From contig NC_064036.1 of the NCBI RefSeq assembly GCF_932526225.1, positions 13,635,181 through 13,695,180 on the forward strand: a stretch of 60,000 bases of DNA, written 5' to 3'. Source of the DNA: Nematostella vectensis (lineage: Eukaryota; Cnidaria; Anthozoa; Actiniaria; Edwardsiidae). A program made the translations under genes and the position numbers. Of this stretch, positions 14,101 to 47,400 are shown one piece after another (position 1 is the stretch's first letter; each line of letters starts with the position of its first letter). Below the pieces are notes generated by a model, which searched no databases, was not told where the DNA came from, and saw only the letters and a program-made list of their open reading frames with translations.

Positions 14101-17100
14101 TTTCACTTTCCTTCTGGTCCGTCCCTTAGTTTTGATAGGGATAACAATAGCCTGTTTGACCGGTCAAGCGTGTTGGGTGCCCCCGAACCGATGCCGCCAA
14201 TCAGAGAGAAGGAAAGCCCACCTGGGTCTCCTAGGAAACACCGCGGACCAAGACCTGTGAAAACCGTGGACTCCTATGACAGTCAAGATGGCCGAAGCGC
14301 CGAGGAACTTAAGCGAGTCATTAAGAACGTGTTGGTGAACAATTTTCAGGACTTTGAGCAGGTATTAACACTATTAAAATTGTAACACAGTAAAACAGCT
14401 GAGCTCCGCTAAACGAACTCAGAAAGAAAGGAAAATCAGTTATTTGAAGGGATTCGACCTAAATAAACGACTGGAAAATAAAAACGAATATGCTCATTTA
14501 ATAAAGAACAATGTAGCTTTACTTACTCAACAATCAACAAGGACGCGACGCTGCGGATGACACTGTAAACTATGCCCAGGGTACTCGAAGTTGCCCCAGT
14601 CGTTTTGTCTCTCTTCTCCATATTTGGACTAGCCTCGTTATGACGTCTCGTTCTGTTTGGTTGTAGGCATTTTACGATCTTGATGAGCTGAACAGCAAGC
14701 GATTGACGCCTGAAATGATGCGCAAGCTGCTGAAAAAGTAAGTTTTGTTATACCTGTGGTTTGCGCGGGAACCCCCTCTGTGTATGTTTTACCACATAAG
14801 AAATATAACATTGGTTTTTACCTTAGAGGAGTCGCTTCCCCTTCATTTTGCTTCAATATTGTGGATTAGAGGGTCTGAAAATACGGTTTGTAACCATCCC
14901 TGCCAACGTATTATTCCATGTTTGTCTACCAGCAAATTGATATGTAAATGTCCCTTTGCTTTTGCAGGTTTGATGTGGATGTGAACCGTAACGAGATCAA
15001 GAGGTTATGGGACACGTTCATCACGGATCAGCGAGGCCACCTTGAGTACTTGCAGTTTGTACGACACTTCGGCTACTCTATCGGCTCCGCAGGTAATCAA
15101 ACCACTGACCAGACAGGCAATAACGACAGGGCAAACACAAAGCCCCGTGTAAACAGCGCTAGTGATGTTTAGAAGCAATCTTGCTTCTTGGATGTTGCAT
15201 TTCCTTAGTCTAGTGGTGAAGCGAGCGAGGCTTCAGGCTAGAGCTATTTGGATGGGGTTGATGCAATGAGCATTGAAGTCATAATAGACCCGTGGGCGCG
15301 CACCCAGGATTGGCTGAGGGGAAGGGGGCGGGGGGGTGCGCAGTCATAGGTATCATATGAAAAAAAATTGATTCCTCAGTGAGAAATGACCCACTTTTCG
15401 GCCGCGCGCGCACCCTCGTGTACGCGCCTTACCCGTATCTAGAACTAGAACTCTAATAAAAGAATACCCGACTCCGTCTCCTCAGTAAAATCCAGATAGA
15501 CTGAGTACTTAATTGCTGATGCGTCATTATCGACAGCCTTTCCAAACGCGAAGGTGTCGCCACCAAAGCGCGGGGATAACGACTTCATGATGCGCTCGAA
15601 CAAGCTGAACAGTGACGTGGACATGTTGTTTGACCAACTCAAGTCAAAGGTCGATTTCCACTGGGATCGCCTGCGCGGGGAATTTGCAGCCGCTGACCCT
15701 AATAACGCGGGTTTCGTATCACGTGAAGCGTTCAAGGTGGGTGGCATGAAACAATATTATCATATATGGCGGATTTGCAAGCAGACTTGGCGCGAGACAC
15801 CAAGGTCGTCTTCCACTTTTTTCTGCGCTAAATGGGTGCGTATGCGCATGAGACACGAACGTACGCTGAACAGAAGATGGGGCCCGATAACAGAAGAACA
15901 TGTATCCAAACTTGTTCTTTCGATCTTAGGATATCATAACCAGATAGTAGCTTCTGATTGGCAGAATTAAAAGAAGTGCCCACTACCCCCTGAATTTACA
16001 ATTTTTCCTTCACGTCATGGACTTTGTTTCTGAAAGATACGGAACGGGATTTACTATGTATTTCTGGATTTTATTTTAGAAAAAAAACAAATGTATCAAA
16101 TCCAGAGAAAGGGACCAATGTATCGAAAGAGTATACACAAATTCGTTCTTTAAAATTTCCACTTTTGTTTGTAGGAAATTCTACAAGATCTCTGCATAGA
16201 GCTGACGGACTACGAGCTTTCTCATGTCACCAACAAATTCGACCCCAAAAACGAGAACAGGTAAGGATTGTTCAATTTAATTATTTTGATTGTAGTTTAC
16301 ATGCGCCTTGATTTTTTCTTTTACTATTTTATTATTTGTCCATAAGAGACTTGAGCAATGAGAACAATTTCCTCCCTATTTGCAATGGTTTTGTTTCTAA
16401 CGCATCATTTGGTCCCGGCTTGCCTAAGCAGCGCAAGGCTATCCGTTTTATTGAATACTTGACATCGTTTGTTTAAAAGGGTGAGCTACGTGAAGTTCCT
16501 TGAGCCGTACGCCAAGAGGAGGCGCCGCTATTTTAGCAACAACATGGGTACCGTCATGAACCATCCACAGGCCGAGTTGGTGAGTTAAACAGGGCTAACT
16601 GGTCAGTCAAACAGGTTAAACCGTTCTGCCAAAGATAGGTCAGTCAAAAACCGATCAATCTAATAGGATAAACCAGTCAGTCTAACAGGATAAACTGGCC
16701 AATCAAACAGGATAAGCTGGTCAGTCAAACACGATAAACCGGTCAGTCAAACATGATGCAACGGTGTTTTAGCGCTCTTTATGGCTGGTAATTGTCATAA
16801 CAGTTTTTTATTTTCCTCATTGTTTGTCGATCATTTTTCAGCCAATGTATGATATCGTCCCCAAACCAAATAAAGGCCTATCTGGAATCACTGCCAAACT
16901 AAGACAAAAGGTAATAAAGAGACAATCATTTATAAAATTTATAAAAGCAACTACCTAGATGGGCGGTAAATAATGATAGACACTAATTTCCTGATTTTCA
17001 ATTTTGCCGCAGCTTTCCGGTGAATGGAAAAACCTGCGCAAAGCCTTCAGAAAACTCGACCTTCAAAATGACGGCTACCTTTCCATCCCAGAATTCCGTT

Positions 17101-17225
17101 CGGTCCTACGTCTTTGTAATACAGTTCTCGAGGAAGATGAGATCTATCACTTGCTGTCTGAGCTCGATAGCGGCATGTCAGGCAACGTCAACTATAGAGA
17201 GTTTCTCACTAAAGTCTCTTCGTGA
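8170..17225 (+). CDS. EFCAB6: EFCAB6-like EF-hand calcium-binding protein, 19 exons
   Basis: Predicted protein of about 900 residues made of serial EF-hand pairs, many degenerate, as in EFCAB6 (DJBP; a flagellum/sperm-associated family with a human member of about 1500 residues, from memory). Exons: 8170-8473, 9922-10022, 10392-10489, 10881-10958, 11143-11209, 11344-11447, 11726-11990, 12374-12561, 13086-13202, 13505-13612, 13752-13928, 14130-14361, 14667-14737, 14968-15092, 15537-15736, 16175-16260, 16480-16579, 16842-16910, 17013-17225. Phases agree at every junction and total 2703 nt. EF-hand-like loops include DPENKGIVSRES, DTENVGTIRAEK, DLDRTGRVRKDD, DRNDCGLLTQQQ, DPNNAGFVSREA, DLQNDGYLSIPE and DSGMSGNVNYRE; only some keep the acidic residues needed for calcium. 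The start is the first ATG of an open exon ending in a good GTGAGT donor. Another multi-EF-hand family cannot be fully excluded. Three introns carry duplicated exon edges (separate entries). Confidence 0.75.
11976..12257 (+). repeat. Tandem copies of an exon end and its 5' splice site in EFCAB6-like intron
   Basis: The exon ending at 11990 reads GTGGAGCGCAAG then GTTGGTACCC. Related copies follow in the intron: GTGGAGTGCAAG/GTTGTTACCC, with the boundary at 12132, and GTGGAGTACAAG/GTTGTGG, with the boundary at 12257. The spacers share runs such as gggtgctagggaggg, so about 125-142 bp was duplicated twice. A run of about 30 G lies in the first copy. The authentic donor was chosen because the frame continues correctly into the exon at 12374. 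Confidence 0.7.
12894..13087 (+). repeat. 97-bp tandem duplication containing a 3' splice site
   Basis: Two copies (12894-12990 and 12991-13087) begin tttgcgcaccccctccccc and end in tgtctcttcccaccag followed by AT. They differ at only a few bases. The second copy supplies the acceptor of the EFCAB6-like exon starting at 13086; the first gives an identical pyrimidine tract and AG at 12987-12988. Use of the upstream acceptor would add 97 nt, which is not a multiple of three. Confidence 0.85.
16576..16760 (+). repeat. About 22-25-bp minisatellite beginning at a 5' splice site
   Basis: The exon end/donor at 16579 (TTG, then GTGAGTTAAACAGG) is followed by about six imperfect copies of TGGTCAGTCAAACAGG plus a short tail like ataaac. 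The authentic boundary and the repeat consensus agree at about 14 of 18 positions by eye, so the array appears to have grown from the exon/intron junction. Confidence 0.6.
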
Positions 17226-17511
17226 GGTGGCATGCTTGGGGTCCCTGTGGTCGAGTACTGCAACCTAACCTGGGTCTAGTGCGCCGTTCCCTTCGTTCTC
17301 ACTGCTCATTCTCGAACACAGGAATCCCAAGGCATTCTTAATATGTTTATTTTGGAAAGGTTTATGAGCTTCTTTAAAGCCAGAAAGAGGCATCACACCT
17401 AACTTGAATACTTGAATGATAAATGCATTTGAAAACCTTTCAAGATCTGATTTTTCAAGAGGTTAACATATATATAATACTGTAGCACAATGTGTATATT
17501 CACGTAATAAA
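17226..17511 (+). other. 3' UTR and polyadenylation signal of the EFCAB6-like gene
   Basis: Non-coding sequence follows the TGA at 17223-17225. The first clear AATAAA is at 17506-17511, giving a 3' UTR of about 300 nt. Confidence 0.55.
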
Positions 17512-17832
17512 ACATTTACATAGTTAACCGGGAGGGGTTTGATTAACAGGAAGAAAAAAACGACAGTATATTTTCAAAGTTTGCCTATATAAAATAGCCG
17601 AACTCGACTTATTTCTACTAAATACCATTTGTATGGATCTATTCTAGACCTTCCCTAGTGCCACTATACCTATGGTATCCCCGCGAGTAATATAGGCAAG
17701 GATTATGATATTGAGACAAAGTAAGTTATTATTTTTAGTGTGGGGCCCATGCACAAGTGTAAAAAAAGAGTGTTTTGTAAATAAACTTAAATCAAACAAA
17801 GTACTCGTCTTATTCTATATCGTAATTGATAG

Positions 17833-18006
17833 CAGGGGCGTAGTAGGGGGTGGGGCAGTGGGGGCACGGTCCCCCCCCAATATTTTCAAAAATTATAAGG
17901 AAATGACCAGTAGGGGCGTGGCTGTGCCCCCAATATTTTCTTAATGTATCTGTATTGTGCCCCCCCCCCCCCCCCCCCCAATATTTCGAGGCCTGCTACG
18001 GCCCTG
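17833..18006. mobile_element. hAT-like MITE
   Basis: The left end CAGGGGCGTAGTAGG and right end CCTGCTACGGCCCTG form an imperfect terminal inverted repeat. GATAG occurs directly outside both ends (17828-17832 and 18007-18011), consistent with a target duplication of at least 5 bp. The body holds internal copies of a gcccccaatattttc motif and a poly(C) run and has no coding capacity. CAGGG ends are typical of hAT elements; the family call is inference. Confidence 0.6.
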
Positions 18007-18409
18007 GATAGTATGATCTAACGATTCCATGAGTGCTTTCTAGTGAAGTAAAATTGCGATATACGGCTCAAAGGCAGTTATTTATCAACTTTGGGTGTAT
18101 CGGATGGTTGGAAGAGCAACCCACAGGTACGTAGCTAGGGCGGTAGGCAGGGGGAGGGGGTGCACATCCCTTTGTCCTCCAAAAAGTGGGTCTATTCTTA
18201 GCAAAGGAGCTTCAAATACTATCTATCTTCATTCCATTTGTGCCTTCCTACTACCTCAAACAGCACCAAGAAATGCTGGGTACGCCTGACACAAACGGTT
18301 AAAGTCCCTTGGGTATCGTTACACCAACCCGAGCTTTGCATTTCATACTGTTTAAAAGTGATCAGAAGAATCAAACGTTCCATTGACTCTTTTTATTACA
18401 AACGTTTGA

Positions 18410-18590
18410 GTTATGCCTAGTGCACACTAGCGACATGGGCGCGCGCACTCTTATCTTCGACATAACGACATAAAAGAAAAACATGTTTTTTCTTTTACGT
18501 CATTATGTCCATGTCGTTATGTCGGGCTAAACATGTTGCGCGCGCCCATGTCGTTATGCCGATATGTCGCTTGTGTGCACTAGGCATAAC
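18410..18590. mobile_element. 181-bp MITE with a 3-bp target duplication
   Basis: The element starts GTTATGCCTAGTGCACAC and ends with its near-complement GTGTGCACTAGGCATAAC. The arms continue inward through a CGACAT motif and a GCGCGCGC run, so nearly the whole element can fold back. TGA flanks both sides (18407-18409 and 18591-18593). There is no coding capacity. The reading frames called across it are artefacts. Confidence 0.75.
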
Positions 18591-19324
18591 TGACCCACCC
18601 GACCCATTATAGTCTGGCTCGTTATAGTCTGATTCTTTTTCTAACCTCCCCCCCCCTCTCAAAACTGTCAACACCGATCTCCTCGAAATTCGACTACTTA
18701 TCAAGGGCTACCAGATCCTCAAGACCCTCGTAGAACTTTCCTCCATACCCGATCGAGCTTTTTCACGAAGATATGACGGCAATAATTTAGTCGAGACATT
18801 CCACCCAAAGATTTCCATTTTCCTTCACGATTGTCGCCTTCATGCTATCATACCGATTTTTTTTATAACAAGGGAGCATGATTTAGACCAAGGAGAATAT
18901 CAAAAGGTGGGGGGGGGGGGGGGGGCGTTTATTGTTTTTATTAATCTTTACCTAGATTTATGTACCAAAATATCTTTTTCTAAATGGTATTTTACTTAGC
19001 AATAAAAACACATACAAACAAGGAATGTACAATTTAAAAACCTGCTGGATATTTCTTTATTATATACTTGTCTATTTGTACATTAAAAACACCTACTATC
19101 CACCACGTAGGAATTTTCATCTAGAACAAAGCTCTAAATCTAAACACTCCAGAATACGTCCCTTAAAATGTACGGCAAAAATCTCATTTCGAGTCCAGCT
19201 GGATTTTGTTCTTTGTTCAAATCCGACAATTTTCAACGAAAAGCAAACAGACATGGAATATGACCCCCACCTACCCGAAAGAGTCGGGAAGCTAGCTAAA
19301 ACTCCTACAAACACTGTCTCCAGG
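18591..19324. other. Gap between convergent genes; likely DPP8/9 3' end
   Basis: No exon is supported here. On the minus strand an AATAAA (plus-strand TTTATT at 19056-19061) lies about 580 bp beyond the DPP8/9 stop codon and is a candidate polyadenylation signal. A poly(G) run is at about 18909-18925. Confidence 0.4.
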
Positions 19325-19639
19325 CAACTTATACAGATTTTGCTGCATAGCATCGCCATGAAAACTAATAGCGACACTTCTACAAGTTTTGTTGCAGGAA
19401 TGACATCACCATGGATACCAATAGAGTAACTTCTACAGGTATGTTGCAGAAATGGCATCACCATGGACACCAATAGCTCAGCTTCTACAGGTAAGTTGCA
19501 GGGATGAGATCACCATGGATACCAATAGCTCAACTTCAACAGATTTTCCTCCGAAATGACATCACAATGGATACCAATAAAATAACTTGAACAGGTTTGT
19601 TGCCGGGATGACATCACCGTGGATACTAGCAGAACAGCT

Positions 19640-40164
<20,525 letters not shown>

Positions 40165-41481
40165 AATTTCCAGAGCTATAGCATGTTTGTATATTGGGAT
40201 ATTATGATGCAACACAAAGAAATTACAACAGAACGTCTTACAGAGAAGATTTCGAAATTCGCAGCACTACCTTGATGTCAGCGGTGCTGCTTATAGCTTA
40301 ATACTTCATATAGTGGGAATAGAAGTATCTACCTCATCAATTTTTCACTTATCCACTTTTGTTTCCGCAAAAAAAAAAAAAAAAAAGTCTGATTACAGAA
40401 GAAAAATCATCCATATCCCAGTGTAGTGGAGAGAGAGAGGTAGGGCTAATAGCGTCTTTCAGTGACGAATTTCTTGGGAAGAGTAAGTTTTTTTTAATAT
40501 TAATCCACTGGGCGACTGGGGGGCAGGGGTATTTGGAAAAACATAACACTTTCCGTAGGGGGCTCGATAGCCCCGGTAGCAGGTATTATGCAAGAATCAA
40601 CAAATTTGACGATTATCCAATAAGAAAAGACCGGGCGCTCCTGACAAAACGCATATCATGCATTTTCGCGTTTAATTTTGCAACATCGAAAGTCAAAAAT
40701 CGAAAAATTAAACTGACGCCAAAATATCATATTTGCATGTTAATTTTTCCGTATTTTATTGTTTTGTTTATTTCAATATTATATGGTTATTTTTCGTTAG
40801 ATATTATTCACCGCTTCAAGTATTTCTTATACCGATTTTCTTGACGAATCAAAACGGTATGCTGCACTGCCTGGTAATTTTAATGAGGTTCTCGAATTTG
40901 TAATGGTCATATTAACGAGGTAAGAATAAGGCGAAGAGACAAAGCATTCAGTTCAGGGTCGCTGGCTCATCATTAGCTACCTGTTGCTCTAGGCTTTTTC
41001 GTTTGTTTTTACTCATGAATCATGCAACACCAGTAAAAGTCATACAAGACCTGACCTTAAGCGCTGGGCAAAAAAATTACCGCGTTGTTTTTGTTAATGG
41101 TGAAAGAAAATCAAAACATGGGATCATAGAAATTAAGGTGAGAGCCACTTTATTTGTTATATGAATTTTTGGAAGTTCTTGACCGAATTATTGAAATTTA
41201 AGTGAGTTCTTGAACAGATAAATGATAACAGTTTTATAACGATTCTTCATTTCAAGGTATTTCATCTCGCGGATGATATTCCACCTTTCACTTGTGTTTC
41301 TTAATATTTCTTGTAAAGAAGATAGAAAATCGTTTAATTAAAGCTGCCATCATGAAAAGTCTAAAATCTATCAAAAACAGTTACAATAAAACAGGTGCGT
41401 GCATTCTATCTCCTTAATACAATTATTTCCCTTTTCCAGGCTTTAAAAACATCTTACTAAGTTATAAGACAAAATATAAAT
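40165..41481. other. Divergent upstream region of DPP8/9 and the vWA gene
   Basis: A 1.3-kb gap between two divergent starts, presumably with both promoters; no clear core motif is seen. It contains a possible pair of small plus-strand exons. One is 41015-41137 (ATG MNHATPVKVIQDL... ending in donor GTGAGA). The other is 41319-41394 (KIENRLIKAAIMKS..., donor GTGCGT). Together they would join the vWA-gene exon at 42074 in frame as an alternative N-terminus lacking the signal peptide. Their low length makes this uncertain. Confidence 0.3.
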
Positions 41482-44400
41482 ATGTTGACGACTTCCGTGT
41501 TTATAATCGTCGCGATTCTGTATCCGTCGATGGAAGGAAGACATCTCACGCGACCAAAGATCAGTCAGCATAAAGGTTCGTATTAGCCTAAACCTTCGGT
41601 GATGTATATGTTAGAAATAAGTTGTGTCCTTTATTGCAATAGTTTGTAGTGAAAAAGCGCACTGAATCCTCGCTTTGTTTATAAAATCACAATCATGGAC
41701 AAATGATGTCCAGTGGTTCAATTATTATTGACACTCCAAAATAAACTTAGAAATGCATTGTGGCTGTGTACATTTGTTTGTAGTACGAGAACGCATTTTC
41801 TATTTTCATATTTCTATTTCACAATTCTAATGCTATGTTAGAATTATAAAATAACAATCAAAGACAAAGAATGTCCAGCGGTTCAATTATTAGTGACGCT
41901 CCATAAAAACTTAAAAATAGGTTGTTGCCGCTGGATATTAGCTTATATATGACAACGTATTACGATTAAAATGACAAAATTCCAATAAATAATTCTGAAT
42001 CCCCGCAATCAAGAACAAGGGATTTCCCGTTTGAAGTGGCACTTAAAAATAAAAGCGTGTATTCTTCTTTCAGATCTTAACGATTACAGTATGGATAAAG
42101 AATTTGCGAGGACGACCAAGAAAGCAGAGATAACAGGCGAGCTAGAAGTTAATGGGACAAGTGAGTTGTTTTCCTAAAATTGGATTTTTTTGTATTGCTA
42201 CACTGCACCACGCATGTTGTGATTTGAGCTCTGAAAGGTAAAGCAACATAAAAATCCTGTTTATGTTGCAAACCAAAGCATACATAATCATGCATATGTA
42301 TCGGGATGCATCATCTTTACCGATGTGGCATTTTGAAAGAGCCTCAATACTCACCATGGCCCGCATTTCCAGTTGAAAGGCCTGATGGCAGCCCTGTACA
42401 AGTGACCCATTGATGGTGTGACTGTTGGTGGGAGAAAGGCTTTTCCTATACATGAAGGCAAATATGGTCTTCTTCTTTATTTTGTTTTTTCTTTTCCTTG
42501 TTATTCTCTTTTTCTTTCTTTTCTCCTCCTCATCCTTCGTCTTCCCCTTATTCTCATCTCCACGTCAAGGATGGCCAGGTGTAGTTTTTGCCAAATTCCT
42601 GCAGTTAAACTCTCTATACGACGACATTTGGTTTTGTAGAATGTGCTGAAGTGTGACACTGAAGCATTGAGCATGACGCTCAATGCAGCCGACTCTGTCT
42701 AGTAAATTTCAACCTTTCATTTGAGGATTTGAAAGCATGGGCTGCTGGCGGGACGCGTGGGCGCGTGCTCTGACGTCACTCGAAGGCGAGCACCCCCTCC
42801 TTATGGACCCAAACTACAAGACAAGGACCTACGCCATGTTCAAGTGCGCACGCGCAGCGCTCGATAAGCATGTGACCATATTTGGTCTGGAAAATGGAGG
42901 CCAATGCTTTGGCACCAATGAGGGAAGCACGAAGCTGGCAACATATGGGCCTTCTAGCGACTGCAGAGGTATTGATGATAGTTGACTCAAAACATTTATG
43001 TCTCGCAAAATGGAGGTTCTACTTTGCCTAAAGATTGCGTAACGTTGGGTGCTAATGATTAACTAATTCCGCATTATTTTTTTCGATTGACTTATTCTTG
43101 ACTGATTTCAACAGTTAATGGGAAAGGAGGACCTTGGAGTCTACAAGCATACAGGTAACGTATGACGAAAATAGCGATATATATCATTATCATCACTGCC
43201 GTCATTGTCATCATCAACAATGTCATCGTCATCAAGACTACTGCCAGAAACAACTGCAACAACCAGTACTATCGCCGTTATCATCGTCCGTAGCATCATC
43301 ATCATCTTCATCATTACCACCACCACTATCATCATCATCATTATCGTCGTCGTCATAATCATCATCACCAAAATTATCATTTGATCTTCAACATCATCAC
43401 AATTGGCATTATAGTGTTCGATTTAATTGTAAGGGAAGGACTTTAAGACTCGATATACCATCTTGTCTCAGATTTCTTTCGCGTCCTGCCGCTCAAGACA
43501 GCGCGTCCTTGCCCATGGCAGATGTCGACACCTCTCCTCTGCTGGACGAGAGTACAGAAGCACCTCCGCGTACGGGCCCCACCATAACCACACCCGTGAA
43601 GGCGGTAGAACCTGCCACAATCCGCCCTCAAGGCGGCGCCCTGCCCCAGACGCCCGTGAAAGGGAAGCAGAACAAGCGAGTCAGCGATAACAAGGAATTC
43701 ACGCATGCAATGCAGGCCAGAAGACCTACTCTTGCTATGACTACGTTACAGTGGTTGAAGAAAGCGCAGCACGACGCAATTGAGGCGAAGGTCGCGGCTG
43801 AGGTTGGTGATAGCATGTATACTCAAAGGCTATCAATAGCGACAATGACAATAGTTGCATAAGGTTTTCCGCATCTTAGCGTAGCAAGCACAAAAGATAA
43901 AAAGAATAAATTGGCCGTGTGCGAGGATAGAAGATGTCGCGCGTTTTGTTCTTTCTTTTCCCAGACCCTTTCTTTTCCCAGGCCCTGGATCTTCTAACCT
44001 GCAAGAAGTTTTAGGGTTTGCCTCATACTGACGTGTACGAACTACTTCAAGTATCAACCAAGAGCAATATTCTTCGATTGTATGAAGTGCACTAGAACTT
44101 ACCATAGTCTTTTGTGTGTGTTGGGTTTCCATTGAATAAATGAGATCAATGTGACATATAAGTAAGGAGATAAATGTTATATTATATTCTATTTTAGGGG
44201 AGAGGTTGTATCATGGACATGCTAAAAACACTGCCGCAAAATCGCAAAACACTGGTATTTTTCCAAATTCCCTTCAGTTATTCAACTGATGGTTTATGGT
44301 TTCCTAGGCACAAGCTGCATTTCATTCCGCGCAAGATCCTCATGTACAACTAGATGAAGATCACCCACAAGAACACCCGCATCTCCCCGCCGCACATCCC

Positions 44401-47400
44401 GTTAGCACGGGACCCCTTCCGCCCATTCATCCATCACAACATCGACCTCAGGAGCACCCTCATCTTCCAGCTGCAGCAGGTAGAGGGGCGACAGTAAAGC
44501 TTACAGGGCTGCAAAACCGTCAACAGCAGTTGCAACAGATACAGGAACAACTTCAGCGGCGCAAGCAACTACAAAAAATGCAAGAAGAATTGAAACATCG
44601 CAAGTTACTCCAGGAACAGGAAGAACTGAAACATCGTAAGTTACTCCAGGAACAAGAAGAACTAAAACATCGCAAGTTTCTCCAGGAACAGGAAGAGTTG
44701 AAACATCGCAAGTTGCTCCAGGAAAAAGAAGACGAGATCAAGCACCGTAAACTAATCCAACAACAAGAAGAACTCAAACAGCGCGAACTGCTTAAACAGC
44801 AAGAGGTAAAAAAACAGCAAAAGCTACTCAAACAACAAGAACGTCTGAAACAGCAAGAGGAAATAAGACATCGCCAGTTGCTTAAAGAACAAGAAGAACT
44901 AAAACATCGCAAACTACTTCAGGAACAACAAAAACTGCAACATAAAAAACTTCAAGAAGAAAAACTAAAACACCAGAAGCAGGAAGAAGAGCAACAACAG
45001 CTACAACACCATAAGCAGGAAGAAGAACAGCTGAAACATCAGCAAGAACAGCAACATAAAACTGCAACGCTAAACAGCCACCAGGAACATCAACCTGATA
45101 AATCCCTTCATGCGCTGCCTGGCACGTTGGACCACCAAGAGTCCACGCAACACTCACAAAAGAGTAAAGACTCTCCCGTCCATACGAATATCAAGCCGTC
45201 TGTCATCGTGAACACGTATAATGGTACGAAGACAAGCGCTCGGTCAAACATAGGTACCGCAAGGCTGTACGTGTAGTTCGCCATATACCGCCTTATTCTT
45301 TCGTGCAACAAGTGGAAAAGGTTAACAGATTGCAAAGTGATGCATCGGGAAATTGAATAGCCAGACCCAGCTCAAATCATTGATCATTGTTGGGCAATGT
45401 AATAACAAGCCAAATATCTCCTTCTTGAATTTGAAAAGTTTTAATCATTTGAATTTCCAAATGTTTAAAGGAATGTCCTACAGATGCGATGGGCATCACT
45501 AGTTAGTAAAGCTGTGAATCTTGTTTGTTGGAGAGAATAAGGCGAAGCATATATATGTGTGTGTGGCGTTTTCTTCGGACGAGTTCTTTCAATCGTATGC
45601 TTAAGCATAGTCCTGTTCTAGGTGGGCCGGTGACCCCTAGCAGCGCCATCCAGATGGACATGCCCATAGCTGAGGAGGTGGTGCCCCCTCCTAAGACGAC
45701 TGAAGAGATTTCCGCAGACGACAAGCAGCAAGACGAGTGCTTCTGCCCAAACAAAGGTTAATCATTAACGTTATCATGTCATCTTAAACTAAACACACAC
45801 CGCTAATACCGTGATTCTCTTCTAAGAAAAGGGATCTTAAGATTTACTCCGACAACGGCTAGGACAACGACATCGGAAAAATGTGTTCGCACTTGGTGTT
45901 CAATTCCAAACAAGTCGCAATGGAATAAGTAAACAGCTGGGCTAAAACAGATTAGAATAAACTAGGGACAGTCTCAGTATAAACTAACGTAGTTGAAGGA
46001 GTTTACGTGGCAAACGTTCGCGTCCCCAATTGACCCTGAACGTTGGAGTTTTCAAGTCGTCAACCACGTTGCCGTCCTAGTTTCTTAAGGTCCCTAAAGT
46101 AACTAGAAAATACCGTTTGGAAAATAGATATATTTGATTCTTTGATGATAGAATAATACCCTTTTTTCTTATTAGTTTGTGATGCTAACGCTGACCTGGC
46201 TTTTGTAATCGACGGCTCATCTGATATACCACAGATGTATTTCTCACATGTGCTGGATTATCTGAAAGCGCTGGCCCGGGGATTCAACGCATCGCAGACT
46301 CAGGTGAGACCATCATTTTAATCATCATTAATCATCATTACTATCTTTCCCCCTCTTTCCACTGAGAAGCAGACACTCCCCATGTCTCAACCGGGAATCA
46401 ATCCCGTTTTATCAAAGGTAAGAGACCTCATAAGCAACGCGATAATACTCTTGGCCACCTGTGATCACCTTTTTCTCAGGTCAGCCTGATGGCGTACGGT
46501 GATGATGCCACTGCTGCCTTCAACTTTGGCTCCGTCAACACAACGAGCGAGATCGATGACGGTATCGACGCCGTGAGCTATATGGGCGGGGAGCCCAAGA
46601 CCGGTAATGCCCTGTACAAGGCTAAGAAGGGCCTGTTTGAGGTCTCCAGTAGGCCTGGTGTAAGTCACGCCTTAGTGCTGCTCACCAGTGGCAGCGCATC
46701 GGATGAGATAGGGCCGCCAGCGCTGGAGCTCCGTAATGCCGGTGTTAAGGTGTGAATTACATTTTTGTCCGGTGTCCGGGACACCGGCGAGGTTAATACC
46801 AATATCAATTCAATCGGATTTTTTAATTAAATGATTTACTAAAGATTCATACAATAAAAATGTAAATGTCTAGATTTCTGTATAGCGCAAGTTAACAAAA
46901 TAAGACAAATAGACTTTATGCATGGGATTCGCATCCAGGTATAAAAAAAACAATTTTTTTGTTTGAGAACTCTTTATCAGTCTTTATTAACACCTTGAGA
47001 AGAGAACAATCGCAGAACAATCTGTCATTGTTTGTTGAATATCTTTAATTGTGGATCTATTTTCTAATGAGTGCAACATCAAAAGAGTGGGTAATTGTGA
47101 ATTACTTGTTAAATGTTGGTATTTGCGCACACTTCAATCTGGCGACAGTTGAAAAAGGCACATTTTATGAATTATACAGGTTACGGCCATTGGATTAGGA
47201 AAGCTTGCAAACGTGAAGGAGTTGATCGAGATAGCTTCAGAGCCCAAGTCTAGTCACGTGTTTACGGCATTCCTGGACACGTTACCAGAACGCATGGATG
47301 AGATCGTCACTGGTGTTTGTTCAGGTCAGCAAAATACATCATTGAACATAATACCCCTGGCTTATATACACCACCATACATCATTTCCCAGGCTTATTCA

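Noticed and set aside
40202-40215. Starting DPP8/9 at 40215
   Set aside because: The codon there is GTG, not ATG. The first in-frame ATG is at 40164-40162.
40359-40844. 161-codon plus-strand frame upstream of the vWA gene
   Set aside because: Begins in a poly-lysine run from poly(A), ends in a lysine/isoleucine/phenylalanine-rich chance sequence, with no domain and with part overlapping the DPP8/9 upstream region.
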